The notes beneath the pieces are model-generated. The model ran no database searches. It was given only the letters and a program-made list of their open reading frames with translations, and was not told the origin of the DNA. Position numbers and translations under genes: made by a program. Positions 38,951 to 48,305 of a DNA stretch of 64,000 nucleotides are shown here, piece after piece; within the stretch, counting starts at the first letter, position 1; every line of letters starts with the position of its first letter. The stretch comes from an uncultured Bacteroides sp. (GTDB lineage: Bacteria > Bacteroidota > Bacteroidia > Bacteroidales > Bacteroidaceae), in the NCBI GenBank assembly GCA_945607605.1, contig CALYZE010000002.1:1-64000 (forward strand), written 5' to 3'.

Positions 38951-39883
38951 ATGCTCTCGTATATGCCTGATTATGATTTAATCGCCATATTAGGTCCGAC
39001 CGCATCCGGTAAGACCCCATTGGCAGCTTCGTTGGCCGCCGACCTCAACACGGAAATTATCAGTGCCGATTCCCGTCAAATTTATCGGGGCATGGATCTC
39101 GGTACCGGCAAAGATATAGTTGACTATACTGTAAACGGGAAGCAAATTCCTTACCATCTCATTGACATTGCCGATCCAGGTTATAAATACAATGTTTTTG
39201 AGTACCAGCGTGATTTTCTCAATGCCTATGAGGCTATTAAGCATAAAGGTAATCTGCCCATTTTATGTGGAGGCACCGGCATGTATCTGGAATCAGTCTT
39301 GAAAGGCTATAAACTGCTACCCGTACCTGAAAATCAAGAATTACGCACTCACTTGGCTGATAAGTCATTGGAAGAATTGACCGAAGTTCTAAAAACTTAC
39401 AAAACTCTCCATAACTCTACCGATGTAGATACAGCCAAACGCGCCATCCGTGCCATTGAAATTGAAGAGTATTATGCTCATACACCCGTAGAAGAACGTG
39501 CATTTCCACAAATAAACAGTCTCATTATCGGAGTGGACATTGATCGGGAACTACGCAGGGAGAAAATAACACGCCGCTTACACCAACGTTTGAATGAAGG
39601 AATGGTAGAAGAAGTGCGTAGCCTGATTAAGCAAGGGGTGCAACCGGATGACTTGATTTATTACGGACTGGAATACAAATACCTGACTCTATACATCATC
39701 GGTAAACTGACCTACGATGAAATGTGCCACGAACTGGAAATAGCTATCCATCAGTTTGCCAAACGCCAGATGACCTGGTTCCGAGGAATGGAACGACGCG
39801 GATTTACCATTCATTGGATGAACGCCCGTTTACCAATGGAAGAAAAGATTGCCTTTGTAAAGACTAAACTCAAAGAAATTTAG
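38951..39883 (+). CDS. miaA: tRNA dimethylallyltransferase
   Basis: Transfers a dimethylallyl group to A37 of tRNAs that read UNN codons. The 310-residue protein has the P-loop GPTASGKT (near residue 15), the ISADSRQIYRGMDLGTGK block, the DIADPGYKYNVFEYQRD segment and PILCGGTGMYLESV. A C-terminal YYGLEYKYL/FAKRQMTWFR block binds tRNA. ATG 38966 (MPDYDLIAI) is an equally good start, because the promoter is only 15 bases before 38951. It may be one of two miaA paralogues, as is common in Bacteroides. The lipid kinase gene follows after 84 bases. Confidence 0.95.
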   Translation: MLSYMPDYDLIAILGPTASGKTPLAASLAADLNTEIISADSRQIYRGMDLGTGKDIVDYTVNGKQIPYHLIDIADPGYKYNVFEYQRDFLNAYEAIKHKGNLPILCGGTGMYLESVLKGYKLLPVPENQELRTHLADKSLEELTEVLKTYKTLHNSTDVDTAKRAIRAIEIEEYYAHTPVEERAFPQINSLIIGVDIDRELRREKITRRLHQRLNEGMVEEVRSLIKQGVQPDDLIYYGLEYKYLTLYIIGKLTYDEMCHELEIAIHQFAKRQMTWFRGMERRGFTIHWMNARLPMEEKIAFVKTKLKEI

Positions 39884-39967
39884 TATTTTTGTAAATCCAG
39901 AGTTAAAAATTGACAAACAACAGCTATTGTAATGGTAAACAGGAAATAGTCAAATAGGAATTGCCTC

Positions 39968-40894
39968 ATGAGTGTAAAACCCGAAAAATGGGGGGTGATA
40001 TACAACCCCAAAGCCGGAACACGGAAAGTGCAAAAACGGTGGAAAGAAATCAAAGAATATATGGACAGCAAGGACGTTCCTTATGACTATGTGCAGTCCG
40101 AAGGATTCGGTTCAGTAGAACGCTTAGCAGGAATTTTAGCCAACAACGGCTACCGTACCATTGTTGTTGTAGGCGGCGACGGTGCACTGAACGATGCTAT
40201 CAATGGCATCATGCTTTCCAACGCAGAAGATAAAGAAAACATTGCCATTGGCATCATTCCTAACGGAATAGGTAACGACTTTGCCAAATATTGGGAGATG
40301 AGTTCGGAATACAAAGAAGCCGTAGATTGTATTATCAACAACCGCCATCGAAAAATAGACGTAGGGACTTGTTATTACTACGACGGTAAAAAACATCGAA
40401 CCCGCTATTTTCTAAATGCCATTAACATCGGGCTTGGTGCACGTATCGTAAAAATCACAGACCAAACCAAACGCTTTTGGGGAGTGAAGTTCCTCTCCTA
40501 TTTTATGGCATTGCTTTCCATCATTTTTGAACGGAAACTATACCGGATGCATCTTAAGATAAACGGTGAACATATACGTGGACGCATTATGACCGTCTGC
40601 ATCGGTAGTGCATGGGGCTATGGACAAGCACCCAACGCTGTGCCTTACAATGGTTGGTTGGATGTTTCTGTGATTTACCGCCCGGAATTACTGCAACTTT
40701 GGTCAGGGCTATGGATGCTCATTCAAGGGAGAATTCTAAACCATAAAGTTGTATTGCCCTACCGTACGCAAAAAGTAAAGGTACTCCGTGCAAAAAATGC
40801 CTGCGTTGATCTGGACGGACGCATTCTGGATCGTCACTTTCCGCTAGATATCGGAATTTTACACGAAGCCATCACTTTAATAATACCAAACTAA
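39968..40894 (+). CDS. Diacylglycerol/lipid kinase family protein (DagK/YegS-like)
   Basis: 308-residue cytoplasmic kinase of the DAGK catalytic superfamily. The N-terminal VIYNPKAGTRK, nucleotide-binding VVVGGDGALNDAINGI (near residue 65) and IIPNGIGNDFAKY (near 97) are the three defining blocks. The second GGDG glycine motif reads GGDGA rather than GGDGT, a mild variation. The C-terminal beta-rich domain (about 130-300) would hold the lipid. The exact lipid substrate, diacylglycerol or a sphingoid base, cannot be decided; Bacteroides makes both classes. It lies between miaA and kdsA on the same strand. Confidence 0.88.
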   Translation: MSVKPEKWGVIYNPKAGTRKVQKRWKEIKEYMDSKDVPYDYVQSEGFGSVERLAGILANNGYRTIVVVGGDGALNDAINGIMLSNAEDKENIAIGIIPNGIGNDFAKYWEMSSEYKEAVDCIINNRHRKIDVGTCYYYDGKKHRTRYFLNAINIGLGARIVKITDQTKRFWGVKFLSYFMALLSIIFERKLYRMHLKINGEHIRGRIMTVCIGSAWGYGQAPNAVPYNGWLDVSVIYRPELLQLWSGLWMLIQGRILNHKVVLPYRTQKVKVLRAKNACVDLDGRILDRHFPLDIGILHEAITLIIPN

Positions 40895-40960
40895 GTCATT
40901 GAGTAGTAAATCACTTTTTCTATGAGTCACTACTCGGGAGTCATTAATCACTAATAACAT

Positions 40961-41764
40961 ATGATTGAATTAAACAACAACCCTGCCGGAAACTTTTTCT
41001 TATTAGCAGGCCCCTGCGTCATTGAAGGAGAAGAAATGGCGATGCGCATTGCTGAACGTATTGTTACCATCACAGATAAATTAGAAATCCCTTATGCATT
41101 CAAAGGGTCCTATCGTAAAGCAAACCGTTCTCGGTTAGACTCATTTATGGGTATCGGTGATGAGAAAGCATTGAAAATTCTACAAAAAGTTCACGAGACC
41201 TTTGGCATATCCACTGTGACCGACATCCATGCTGCCGAAGAAGCTGCAATGGCTGCCGAATATGTGGATATACTGCAAATTCCGGCTTTTCTTTGTCGCC
41301 AGACTGATTTGTTAGTAGCCGCTGCCCACACAGGCAAAACCATTAATATCAAAAAAGGACAGTTCCTCTCTCCTCTTGCCATGCATTTCGCTGTAGATAA
41401 AGTGGTGGAGGCCGGAAATAAAAAGGTCATGCTTACAGAACGTGGAACTACTTTTGGATACCAAGATCTTGTCATCGATTACCGTGGTATCCCCGAAATG
41501 CAAACCTTCGGTTTTCCTGTAATTTTGGACGTTACACACTCCTTGCAGCAACCTAACCAAACGAGTGGAGTCACAGGAGGTATGCCTCAACTGATTGAAA
41601 CAGTAGCGAAAGCTGGTGTAGCTGTAGGTGCTGATGGCCTCTTCATCGAGACGCACGAAAACCCTGCAGTGGCTAAAAGCGATGGAGCCAACATGTTGAA
41701 ACTTGATGCCCTAGAAGAACTGTTGACAAAATTGGTTCGTATTCGAGAGGCAATTAAAGAATAA
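40961..41764 (+). CDS. kdsA: 3-deoxy-8-phosphooctulonate synthase
   Basis: Condenses arabinose-5-phosphate and phosphoenolpyruvate to Kdo-8-phosphate for lipid A core synthesis. The 267-residue TIM-barrel shows FKGSYRKANRSR, DILQIPAFLCRQTDLL, NIKKGQFLSP and VTHSLQQPNQ. The early FLLAGPCVIEGE has a cysteine where E. coli KdsA has asparagine, so this is probably the metal-dependent class. The 66-base gap before it contains short AGTCATT and GAGTAGT/ACTACTC repeats but no clear promoter. Confidence 0.95.
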   Translation: MIELNNNPAGNFFLLAGPCVIEGEEMAMRIAERIVTITDKLEIPYAFKGSYRKANRSRLDSFMGIGDEKALKILQKVHETFGISTVTDIHAAEEAAMAAEYVDILQIPAFLCRQTDLLVAAAHTGKTINIKKGQFLSPLAMHFAVDKVVEAGNKKVMLTERGTTFGYQDLVIDYRGIPEMQTFGFPVILDVTHSLQQPNQTSGVTGGMPQLIETVAKAGVAVGADGLFIETHENPAVAKSDGANMLKLDALEELLTKLVRIREAIKE

Positions 41765-41837
41765 TTTTTTCACTCATGTTGTGATTTTATCAACCTAATA
41801 TCCGACTGATAAGGCAAAAACAATTTAACTTCAGATT

Positions 41838-44657
41838 ATGAAACATTTAGTACGTAGTTTATGGGTTGTAGCATTGATCATCTGCTGCAATTTCCAGCAG
41901 GTATTTGCACAACAAATGCCACCCATCCCGGTGGACAAAGATGTTCGCATAGGCAAACTGGACAACGGATTGACTTACTATATCCGTAAAAACAGCCTTC
42001 CGGCCAACCGAGCCGATTTCTATATCGCCCAAAAGGTAGGTTCTATACAAGAAGAAGAGAACCAACGTGGACTTGCTCACTTCTTGGAACACATGTGTTT
42101 CAATGGCACTACCCATTTTCCCGGCGATGCCCTGAAGCAATATCTGGAACGAATCGGAGTCAAATTCGGAGAAAACTTGAATGCTTATACTTCTATTGAC
42201 GAAACAGTCTATAATATTTCCAATGTTCCTGTTACCACTCCAGGAGCTATCGACTCTTGTTTACTAATTTTGCACGATTGGAGCAACGATTTAACCCTAG
42301 ATCCGAAGGAAATCGATAAAGAACGCGGCGTAATTAATGAAGAATGGCGTACCCGTATGAGTGCCACACAACGTTTTCAAGAGAAGATGCTTCCAATCAT
42401 GTTTGAAGGAACAAAATATGCTCACTGTTTTCCTATTGGAACAATGGACGTGATCATGAATTTCAAAGCTCAAACGTTGAGAGATTATTACGAAAAATGG
42501 TATCGCCCTGACTTGCAAGGTATCGTTGTAGTAGGCGATATAGACTTGGACGCCATCGAAGCTCAAATTAAAAAGATGTTCTCTGATATTCCTGCTCAGC
42601 CCAATGCCGTGAAGCGTGAATATTATCCGGTAAATGACAATAAAGAACCTATCGTTCTGATTCATCAGGACAAGGAACAACCCAATATTCAAGCAATCAT
42701 TTTTAATAAACATGAAGCTACACCGGATGATCAAAAAGACAATATGGGTTATTTGGTACAAAATTATGCTACCAATCTCATCACCAAGATGCTGAATGCA
42801 CGTTTGAATGAGTTGGCACAGACTGCCATTCCTCCGTATATCTATGCAGGGTCCTATGATGGTAACTTCTTTGTAGCCAAAACTAAAGATGCGTTTACAG
42901 GTATTGTTGTCTGCAAAGAAGATGCCATTGAAAATGGTATTATAACTCTCCTTCGCGAAACAGAGCGTGCACGCCAATTTGGTTTTACTGAAACAGAATA
43001 TAACCGTGCTCGTGCTGAATACCTGCGTCAGTTGGAATCGGCTTATAACGAGCGGGATAAACGTAAAAACGAAGAGTACGTAAACGAATATGTACGCCAT
43101 TTCCTCGACAACGAACCTATTCCGGGCATCGAAAACGAATATACCATCATCAACCAAATAGCTCCTGCTATTCCGGTAACAGTTCTGAATCAGATCATGC
43201 AAGAACTCGTAACCGACAGCAATCAAGTTGTTGCCATCCTCGCCCCTCAAAAGGAAGGATTAAAAATGCCGACAGAAGATGACATCAAGCAAATTTTGAA
43301 AGACATTAAAGCAGAGAAACTGGCTGCATATGTAGATAAGGTTTCTGATGAGCCCTTAATGAAAGAAGCTCCGAAAGGAGGTAAAATTGTTTCCGAAAAA
43401 ACAGATGATTTATTCGATGCTACCTTGTTGACGTTATCAAACGGGGTCAAAGTAATCATCAAGAAAACAGATTTCAAAGCCGACGAAATTCGCATGAAAG
43501 GCGTAAGTTTAGGCGGTAGTTCTCTGTTCCCCACTTCGGAAATTATTAACATCAACGGATTGGATGCTGTTGGAGTGGGTGGCTTGGGCAACTTCAGTGC
43601 TGTAGACTTGGAAAAGGTATTGGCAGGCAAGAAAGCTTCCGTAAGCTATGGCATCGGTGACAAAACTGAAGCTGTTAACGGTAGCTGTTCACCGAAAGAT
43701 TTTGAAACTATGATGCAGTTGACTTATCTGACTTTCACTGCCCCGCGTCGCGACAATGATGCGTTTGCGTCTTACAAAAGCCGTAACAAAGCAGCATTGC
43801 AGAACATGGAAATGAATCCGCAAGTAGCCTTCAGCGACTCAGTCCAAGCAGGTATGTACATGAATCATCCCAGAAAGGTGAGAGTCAAAGCTGACATGAT
43901 TGACCAGATGGACTATGACAAAATCCTGTCCATGTATAATGATCGTTTTAAAGATGCCAGCGACTTTACTTTCATTTTTGTAGGCAATGTAGATGTAGAG
44001 CAAATGAAACCTCTGATTCAAGAATATCTGGGTTCTTTGCCTACAACCAACCGCAAAGAGTCATTTACAGACAACAAAATTGAAATGCGCCAGGGAGTGT
44101 ACAAAAATGAATTCATCAGAAAGCAAGAAACAACCAAGGCTTCCAACTTCGTTTTACTGAGTGGAAACTGCAAATATGATTTGAAAAATAATATTTTATT
44201 GGATATGACCAGCCAGATTCTTGATTTAGTATATACCGCCAAGGTGCGTGAAGATGAAGGCGGCACTTACGGTGTTTATGTAGGCAATCAACTCATTAAA
44301 TATCCAAAAGAAAAAGCTATTATTCAGATTATATTTGATACAGCGCCCGAAAAAAGAGAAAAGCTGATGAAAATCATCTTTGCAGAACTTGAAAACATCA
44401 CTAAAATCGGTCCATCCGAAGTTGATCTAAACAAAGTGAAAGAGTTCATGTTGAAGAAACATACAGAAAATTTAAAAGAAAATCGCTATTGGTTGAACAG
44501 CATTGACGAGTATCTATTTACCGGCATGAATCCGATAAAAGACTTCGCTCAAGTAGTAAGCAGTATAACCATAAAAGATATCCAGAAATTTGCTGATGAT
44601 TTGTTTAAGCAAAAGAATGAAATAGAGGTATCAATGATAAGCCCCGAAGAGAAATAA
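41838..44657 (+). CDS. M16 family zinc metallopeptidase (pitrilysin-like)
   Basis: 939-residue exported peptidase (signal peptide about residues 1-25, ending VFAQ). The inverted zinc motif is HFLEH (near residue 81), with the distal glutamate in ERGVINEEWR about 75 residues on. The protein contains both the active N-terminal half and the inactive C-terminal half of the M16 clam shell (second half from about 500, NGVKVIIKKTDFKADEI), so it works as a single chain rather than as a heterodimer. It probably degrades peptides in the periplasm. It has a strong terminator just downstream. Confidence 0.93.
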   Translation: MKHLVRSLWVVALIICCNFQQVFAQQMPPIPVDKDVRIGKLDNGLTYYIRKNSLPANRADFYIAQKVGSIQEEENQRGLAHFLEHMCFNGTTHFPGDALKQYLERIGVKFGENLNAYTSIDETVYNISNVPVTTPGAIDSCLLILHDWSNDLTLDPKEIDKERGVINEEWRTRMSATQRFQEKMLPIMFEGTKYAHCFPIGTMDVIMNFKAQTLRDYYEKWYRPDLQGIVVVGDIDLDAIEAQIKKMFSDIPAQPNAVKREYYPVNDNKEPIVLIHQDKEQPNIQAIIFNKHEATPDDQKDNMGYLVQNYATNLITKMLNARLNELAQTAIPPYIYAGSYDGNFFVAKTKDAFTGIVVCKEDAIENGIITLLRETERARQFGFTETEYNRARAEYLRQLESAYNERDKRKNEEYVNEYVRHFLDNEPIPGIENEYTIINQIAPAIPVTVLNQIMQELVTDSNQVVAILAPQKEGLKMPTEDDIKQILKDIKAEKLAAYVDKVSDEPLMKEAPKGGKIVSEKTDDLFDATLLTLSNGVKVIIKKTDFKADEIRMKGVSLGGSSLFPTSEIININGLDAVGVGGLGNFSAVDLEKVLAGKKASVSYGIGDKTEAVNGSCSPKDFETMMQLTYLTFTAPRRDNDAFASYKSRNKAALQNMEMNPQVAFSDSVQAGMYMNHPRKVRVKADMIDQMDYDKILSMYNDRFKDASDFTFIFVGNVDVEQMKPLIQEYLGSLPTTNRKESFTDNKIEMRQGVYKNEFIRKQETTKASNFVLLSGNCKYDLKNNILLDMTSQILDLVYTAKVREDEGGTYGVYVGNQLIKYPKEKAIIQIIFDTAPEKREKLMKIIFAELENITKIGPSEVDLNKVKEFMLKKHTENLKENRYWLNSIDEYLFTGMNPIKDFAQVVSSITIKDIQKFADDLFKQKNEIEVSMISPEEK

Positions 44658-44670
44658 GAATCTTAGCAGA

Positions 44671-44710
44671 AAAGGCTGCGTTGTTCCTGAAAAGCAGCGC
44701 AGCCTTTTTT
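44671..44710 (+). terminator. Intrinsic terminator after the M16 peptidase
   Basis: A 10-bp stem (44671-44680 with 44698-44707) extended by GCTG/CAGC pairing, ending in TTTTTT at 44705-44710. It separates the peptidase from the DUF5687 gene, 23 bases downstream. Confidence 0.85.
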
Positions 44711-44732
44711 CACCTACTCAAATCTACATACA

Positions 44733-46220
44733 ATGAGTCTATTTTTAGAACTACGCAAGCACGGAAAATTGGCAGCCCAACGCAATCCGATGTACGAAAA
44801 GAACAAATTCGGAAAGTTCTGGATGTATTTCATGGCTGTTTTCTGGGCAGGCTACCTCATCTTTTTTGGTAGTACTTTAGCCTTTGCATTTGATGGTGGT
44901 GCCACCGAGGCCTACCATGTTCTGAACAGCGGATTAATTTTTATTCTTGCTTTAGATTTTTTGGCCCGTTTTCCTTTTCAGAAAACACCGACACAGGAAG
45001 TAAAGCCTTATTTACTGCTTCCTATCAAGCGAAATCGGCTGATTGACTTTCTGCTGATACGCTCCGGTCTGAACGGTTTCAACTTGATTTGGCTTTTCTT
45101 TTTTGTTCCATTTGCCATCCTCACAATTACTAAATTTTATGGTGTGACAGGAGTTCTGACATACTGTATCGGCATCTGGTTTCTGATGATATTCAACAAC
45201 TATTGGTTTTTGTTATGCCGTACGCTCATGAACGAACGCATCTGGTGGGTAACTCTTCCCATACTGATCTATGGTGGATTTGCCGCTGCTCTGTTTATCC
45301 CAGACAAAAGTCCACTATTCGACCTTTCCACCGAATTGGGAGAAAATTTCATCACCGGCAATCTACTGACTTTTATTGGACTGTTGGTATTCATTGCTGT
45401 CATGTGGTTTATCAATCGCCAGCTAATGAATCGTTTGATTTACAACGAGATTAACAAAGTAGAAGACACAAAAATCAAGCATGTATCCGAATTTAAATTT
45501 CTTGATCGCTATGGAGAAATCGGAGAATACATGAGATTAGAATTAAAACTGCTGTTGCGCAACAAAGTCTGCAAAACTTCCTTACGAACAGTTGTCATTG
45601 TAGTCGTAGCTTTCAGCTGCGTGTTGAGTTTTACCGAAGTATATGATGGAAAAGGAATGAAAAACTTCATCATGGTCTATAATTTTGTCATCTTTGGCAT
45701 TCTCTTCCTATCCAGTTTAATGAGTTATGAGGGGAATTATATTGATGGATTAATGAGTCGCAAAGAATCGATCTATGCATTGCTTCGTGCTAAATATACA
45801 TTATATAGTGTTGCTATACTCATACCTTTGATATTAATGATACCGGCCATGGCCACTGGAAAATTATCAGTGTTAAGTTGCATCTCTTGGGCTATATTTG
45901 TGGCAGGTTGTGTTTATTTCTGTCTGTTCCAATTGGCGGTGTACAACAACAAGACTGTCGATCTGAATGCTAAAATGACCAATCGCCAAAATATGGGAAC
46001 AGGCCTACAAAATCTTATTGCCGGTGCGGCTTTTGGGGTTCCTCTCATATTAAATATAGTATTGGTAGCTGCATGGGGGTCTACCGTTACTGCTTGGATA
46101 TTGATTGTCGTGGGTGGAGGTTTTATTCTTACCTCTCGCTTTTGGCTAAAGAATGTATACCAGCGATTCATGAAGCGCCGTTACAAAAACATGGAAGGTT
46201 TCAGAGACAGCAGACAATAA
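44733..46220 (+). CDS. DUF5687 membrane protein (ABC-2-like permease)
   Basis: 495-residue inner-membrane protein with about a dozen hydrophobic segments and a cytoplasmic N-terminus. The N-terminal RNPMYEKNKFGKFWMYFMAV, the loop KPYLLLPIKRNRLIDFLLIRS and the later MSYEGNYIDGLMSRKESIYALLRAKYTLYS are typical of DUF5687. The last block resembles the coupling region of large ABC-2 permeases. The ATPase gene 36 bases downstream is its probable partner. Direction is probably export, but no substrate can be assigned. Confidence 0.85.
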   Translation: MSLFLELRKHGKLAAQRNPMYEKNKFGKFWMYFMAVFWAGYLIFFGSTLAFAFDGGATEAYHVLNSGLIFILALDFLARFPFQKTPTQEVKPYLLLPIKRNRLIDFLLIRSGLNGFNLIWLFFFVPFAILTITKFYGVTGVLTYCIGIWFLMIFNNYWFLLCRTLMNERIWWVTLPILIYGGFAAALFIPDKSPLFDLSTELGENFITGNLLTFIGLLVFIAVMWFINRQLMNRLIYNEINKVEDTKIKHVSEFKFLDRYGEIGEYMRLELKLLLRNKVCKTSLRTVVIVVVAFSCVLSFTEVYDGKGMKNFIMVYNFVIFGILFLSSLMSYEGNYIDGLMSRKESIYALLRAKYTLYSVAILIPLILMIPAMATGKLSVLSCISWAIFVAGCVYFCLFQLAVYNNKTVDLNAKMTNRQNMGTGLQNLIAGAAFGVPLILNIVLVAAWGSTVTAWILIVVGGGFILTSRFWLKNVYQRFMKRRYKNMEGFRDSRQ

Positions 46221-46256
46221 CTAATCACAGATCACCAATCATTTATAACAAAAATC

Positions 46257-47027
46257 ATGATTCAAATTAATAATTTGCAAAAGAATTTCGGCGAGAAGAA
46301 AGCCGTAGATATAAATAAGTACATCATCAATCAAGGTGACATGTTGGGATTGGTAGGCAATAACGGTGCCGGCAAAACGACCCTTTTTCGACTGATACTA
46401 GATCTGCTACAGACAGATCATGGTAATGTAACTATTCACGACATTGATGTTAGCAAGAGTGAAGACTGGAAAAGTTTTACCGGAGCCTTCATTGATGATG
46501 GTTTTCTAATAGATTACCTCACTCCCGAAGAATATTTCTATTTCATCGGTAAAATGTATGGTCTGAAAAAAGAAGAAGTAAATGAACGTCTTGTTCCTTT
46601 TGAGCGTTTTATGAATGGGGAAGTAGTCGGACAAAAGAAGTTTATCCGTAACTTTTCTGCTGGAAACAAACAAAAAATTGGTATTATCTCTGCCATGCTC
46701 CATCATCCGCAGTTATTGATATTAGACGAACCTTTCAATTTTCTGGATCCAAGTTCTCAATCTGTCATCAAACATCTACTCAAGAAATACAATGAGGAAC
46801 ATGGGGCCACCGTCATCATTTCCAGTCACAACTTAAATCACACGGTAGATGTATGCCCTCGAATAGCTTTGTTGGAGCATGGCGTGATAATTCGCGATAT
46901 CCAGAATGAGAACAATTCTGCTGAAAAAGAGCTGGAAGATTATTTCAATATCAGTGTGGAAGAAGAAATTGTGGCAGAACCGCAAGAAGTAACTCTTATT
47001 CAATCGCAGGATGAAGTAGACAACTAA
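46257..47027 (+). CDS. ABC transporter ATP-binding protein (partner of DUF5687)
   Basis: 256-residue ATPase. Walker A is GNNGAGKTT (near residue 37), the signature is degenerate (FSAGNKQKIG, near 138), Walker B and D-loop are LLILDEPFNFLDPSS, and the H-loop is ISSHNL. The degenerate signature is common in the ABC-2 exporter group. A C-terminal extension of about 40 residues, rich in acidic and hydrophobic residues, may contact the permease. It forms a two-gene unit with the DUF5687 gene; the NlpC lipoprotein follows 8 bases on and may be cotranscribed. Confidence 0.93.
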   Translation: MIQINNLQKNFGEKKAVDINKYIINQGDMLGLVGNNGAGKTTLFRLILDLLQTDHGNVTIHDIDVSKSEDWKSFTGAFIDDGFLIDYLTPEEYFYFIGKMYGLKKEEVNERLVPFERFMNGEVVGQKKFIRNFSAGNKQKIGIISAMLHHPQLLILDEPFNFLDPSSQSVIKHLLKKYNEEHGATVIISSHNLNHTVDVCPRIALLEHGVIIRDIQNENNSAEKELEDYFNISVEEEIVAEPQEVTLIQSQDEVDN

Positions 47028-47035
47028 GTAAAAGC

Positions 47036-47548
47036 ATGAAACAACCCCTTTCTTATATACTTGTCCTGATTGGTCTGTCCATTGGCTTATCTTCCTGCCA
47101 TACTTCTGCACCACATCTTGACTACAAAGCACTGGCACAAGCCTCTATCCGCATGGGAATAGATATTGAGTTGGAAGACAATCACAAACTGTACCTCAAT
47201 GCCTCTGAATGGATAGGAACTCCTTATCGAGCAGGCGGTGACAATCAACGTGGTACAGACTGTTCGGGATTAGCATCGCAACTTTATAAGAAAGTTTACC
47301 GTACTCGCCTGTCAAGAAGCACAGACGGACAATTAAAGGAAAGTAACAAAGTATTCCACCGCAATTTACGTGAGGGAGATTTAGTATTTTTCACAAGCCC
47401 TACTTCTCGCAAAAAAGTGGCACATGTAGGCATTTACCTCAAAAATGGAAAATTTATCCATGCCAGTACGAATCAAGGGGTTATTATTAGCGATCTTAAA
47501 GAAAAGTACTACACTCAACACTGGCTCTGCGGAGGAAGAATAAAATAG
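47036..47548 (+). CDS. NlpC/P60 (C40) peptidase lipoprotein
   Basis: 170-residue lipoprotein (lipobox LSSC, Cys near residue 21) predicted to cleave peptidoglycan stem peptides in the periplasm. The catalytic cysteine lies in GTDCSGLASQLYK (near residue 79), the histidine in VAHVGIYL (near 130), and the third polar residue is the His in FIHASTNQGV (near 142). The domain is a minimal NlpC/P60 fold with no SH3 partner. It lies 8 bases after the ABC ATPase gene and ends at an exceptionally long terminator. Confidence 0.93.
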   Translation: MKQPLSYILVLIGLSIGLSSCHTSAPHLDYKALAQASIRMGIDIELEDNHKLYLNASEWIGTPYRAGGDNQRGTDCSGLASQLYKKVYRTRLSRSTDGQLKESNKVFHRNLREGDLVFFTSPTSRKKVAHVGIYLKNGKFIHASTNQGVIISDLKEKYYTQHWLCGGRIK

Positions 47549-47610
47549 TAGTCATTTGAGAAATAATTCAAGATAAGCTAAAAAATAAAGTAGAAAATCA
47601 CCTCTGCCTA

Positions 47611-47658
47611 GACAAAAAAGCAGGGCGATTTCTCACGAAGTCGCCCTGCTTTTTTGTC
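47611..47658. terminator. Bidirectional terminator with an 18-bp perfect stem
   Basis: Arms 47611-47628 and 47641-47658 are exact complements with a 12-base loop. The stem includes six A/T pairs at its base, giving T-runs for both strands. It lies between the convergent NlpC and receiver genes. Confidence 0.9.
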
Positions 47659-47674
47659 AAATATAAATCTGAAT

Positions 47675-48079
47675 TTATTGCCACATTAGTTTCGGTAGAT
47701 ACCGACTCAAACAAGTACGTAAAGCGTTCATCGTGATAGGTTTCACCAACACTTCCGAAGCTCCGCACTCTAAAGCCCTCTCACGATCAGCCGTAAAAGC
47801 ATAAGCAGTTTGCATTATAATAGGGAGTCTTTTTTCTTCCTGACGAATATGCTCTGTAGCATCCAAGCCATTCATAATGGGCATCTTAATGTCCATCAAA
47901 ATAGCTTCCGCCTTTTCACGATTCTCTTTGAATAAAGAAACAATTTCTTCGCCATTCTTAGCCCACATTATTTCGCACTTCTTACCAATGATCGCTTTAA
48001 TTAATTTAAAATTACTTTCGTCATCTTCCGCAACTAAAATAAGTGGGCGGTAGTCATTTGTACTATTCTCTAATTCCAT
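47675..48079 (-). CDS. Stand-alone response-regulator receiver protein
   Basis: 134-residue single REC domain with no output domain. Acidic pocket EDDES (near residue 19), phospho-Asp in AILMDIKMP (near 64), the conserved Thr in MQTAYAF and the Lys in LVKPI are all present, so it should be phosphorylatable. The sequence is closest in style to receiver domains of hybrid kinases. A longer frame reaches 48196, but the promoter at 48107-48114 lies inside it, so ATG 48079 is preferred. No kinase gene is next to it; the HTCS 30 kb away carries its own receiver. Confidence 0.85.
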   Translation of the reverse strand: MELENSTNDYRPLILVAEDDESNFKLIKAIIGKKCEIMWAKNGEEIVSLFKENREKAEAILMDIKMPIMNGLDATEHIRQEEKRLPIIMQTAYAFTADRERALECGASEVLVKPITMNALRTCLSRYLPKLMWQ

Positions 48080-48106
48080 GGCTTTTGCTTTTTGTATTGA
48101 ACGAGG

Positions 48107-48114
48107 CAAAGATA
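48107..48114 (-). promoter_or_regulatory. -7 promoter element for the receiver gene
   Basis: The minus strand reads TATCTTTG, 27 bases before ATG 48079. It supports the shorter start. Confidence 0.6.
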
Positions 48115-48274
48115 TAAAAAATAATAGAATAGCATTATTTTTTAGCAAGATAACGCTATATCTCAGCTTCAAAACTGACTCGTTTATTCTATTCAATCTC
48201 TCAGTGTAGATAATTCTCTAACACCCATTAGGGAAACTCATTTTTACGACTCTTATTTAATCGGAAAATTACAT

Positions 48275-48282
48275 TATCTTTG
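48275..48282 (+). promoter_or_regulatory. -7 promoter element for the ABC-F gene
   Basis: TATCTTTG followed by CAC, 23 bases before ATG 48306. Confidence 0.6.
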
Positions 48283-48305
48283 CACCTCATTTTAAAGTTT
48301 GAATA

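Noticed and set aside
40895..40960. Short repeats (AGTCATT, GAGTAGT/ACTACTC) before kdsA
   Set aside because: Stems are only 7 bp with a 21-base loop and could arise by chance in AT-rich spacer.
42297..43250. Long (317-codon) minus-strand open frame opposite the M16 peptidase
   Set aside because: It lies wholly within a well-supported gene on the other strand and shows no family motif; it is a shadow frame.
48080..48196. Longer receiver-protein frame
   Set aside because: Its extra N-terminal segment spans the -7 promoter element and has no receiver-domain character.
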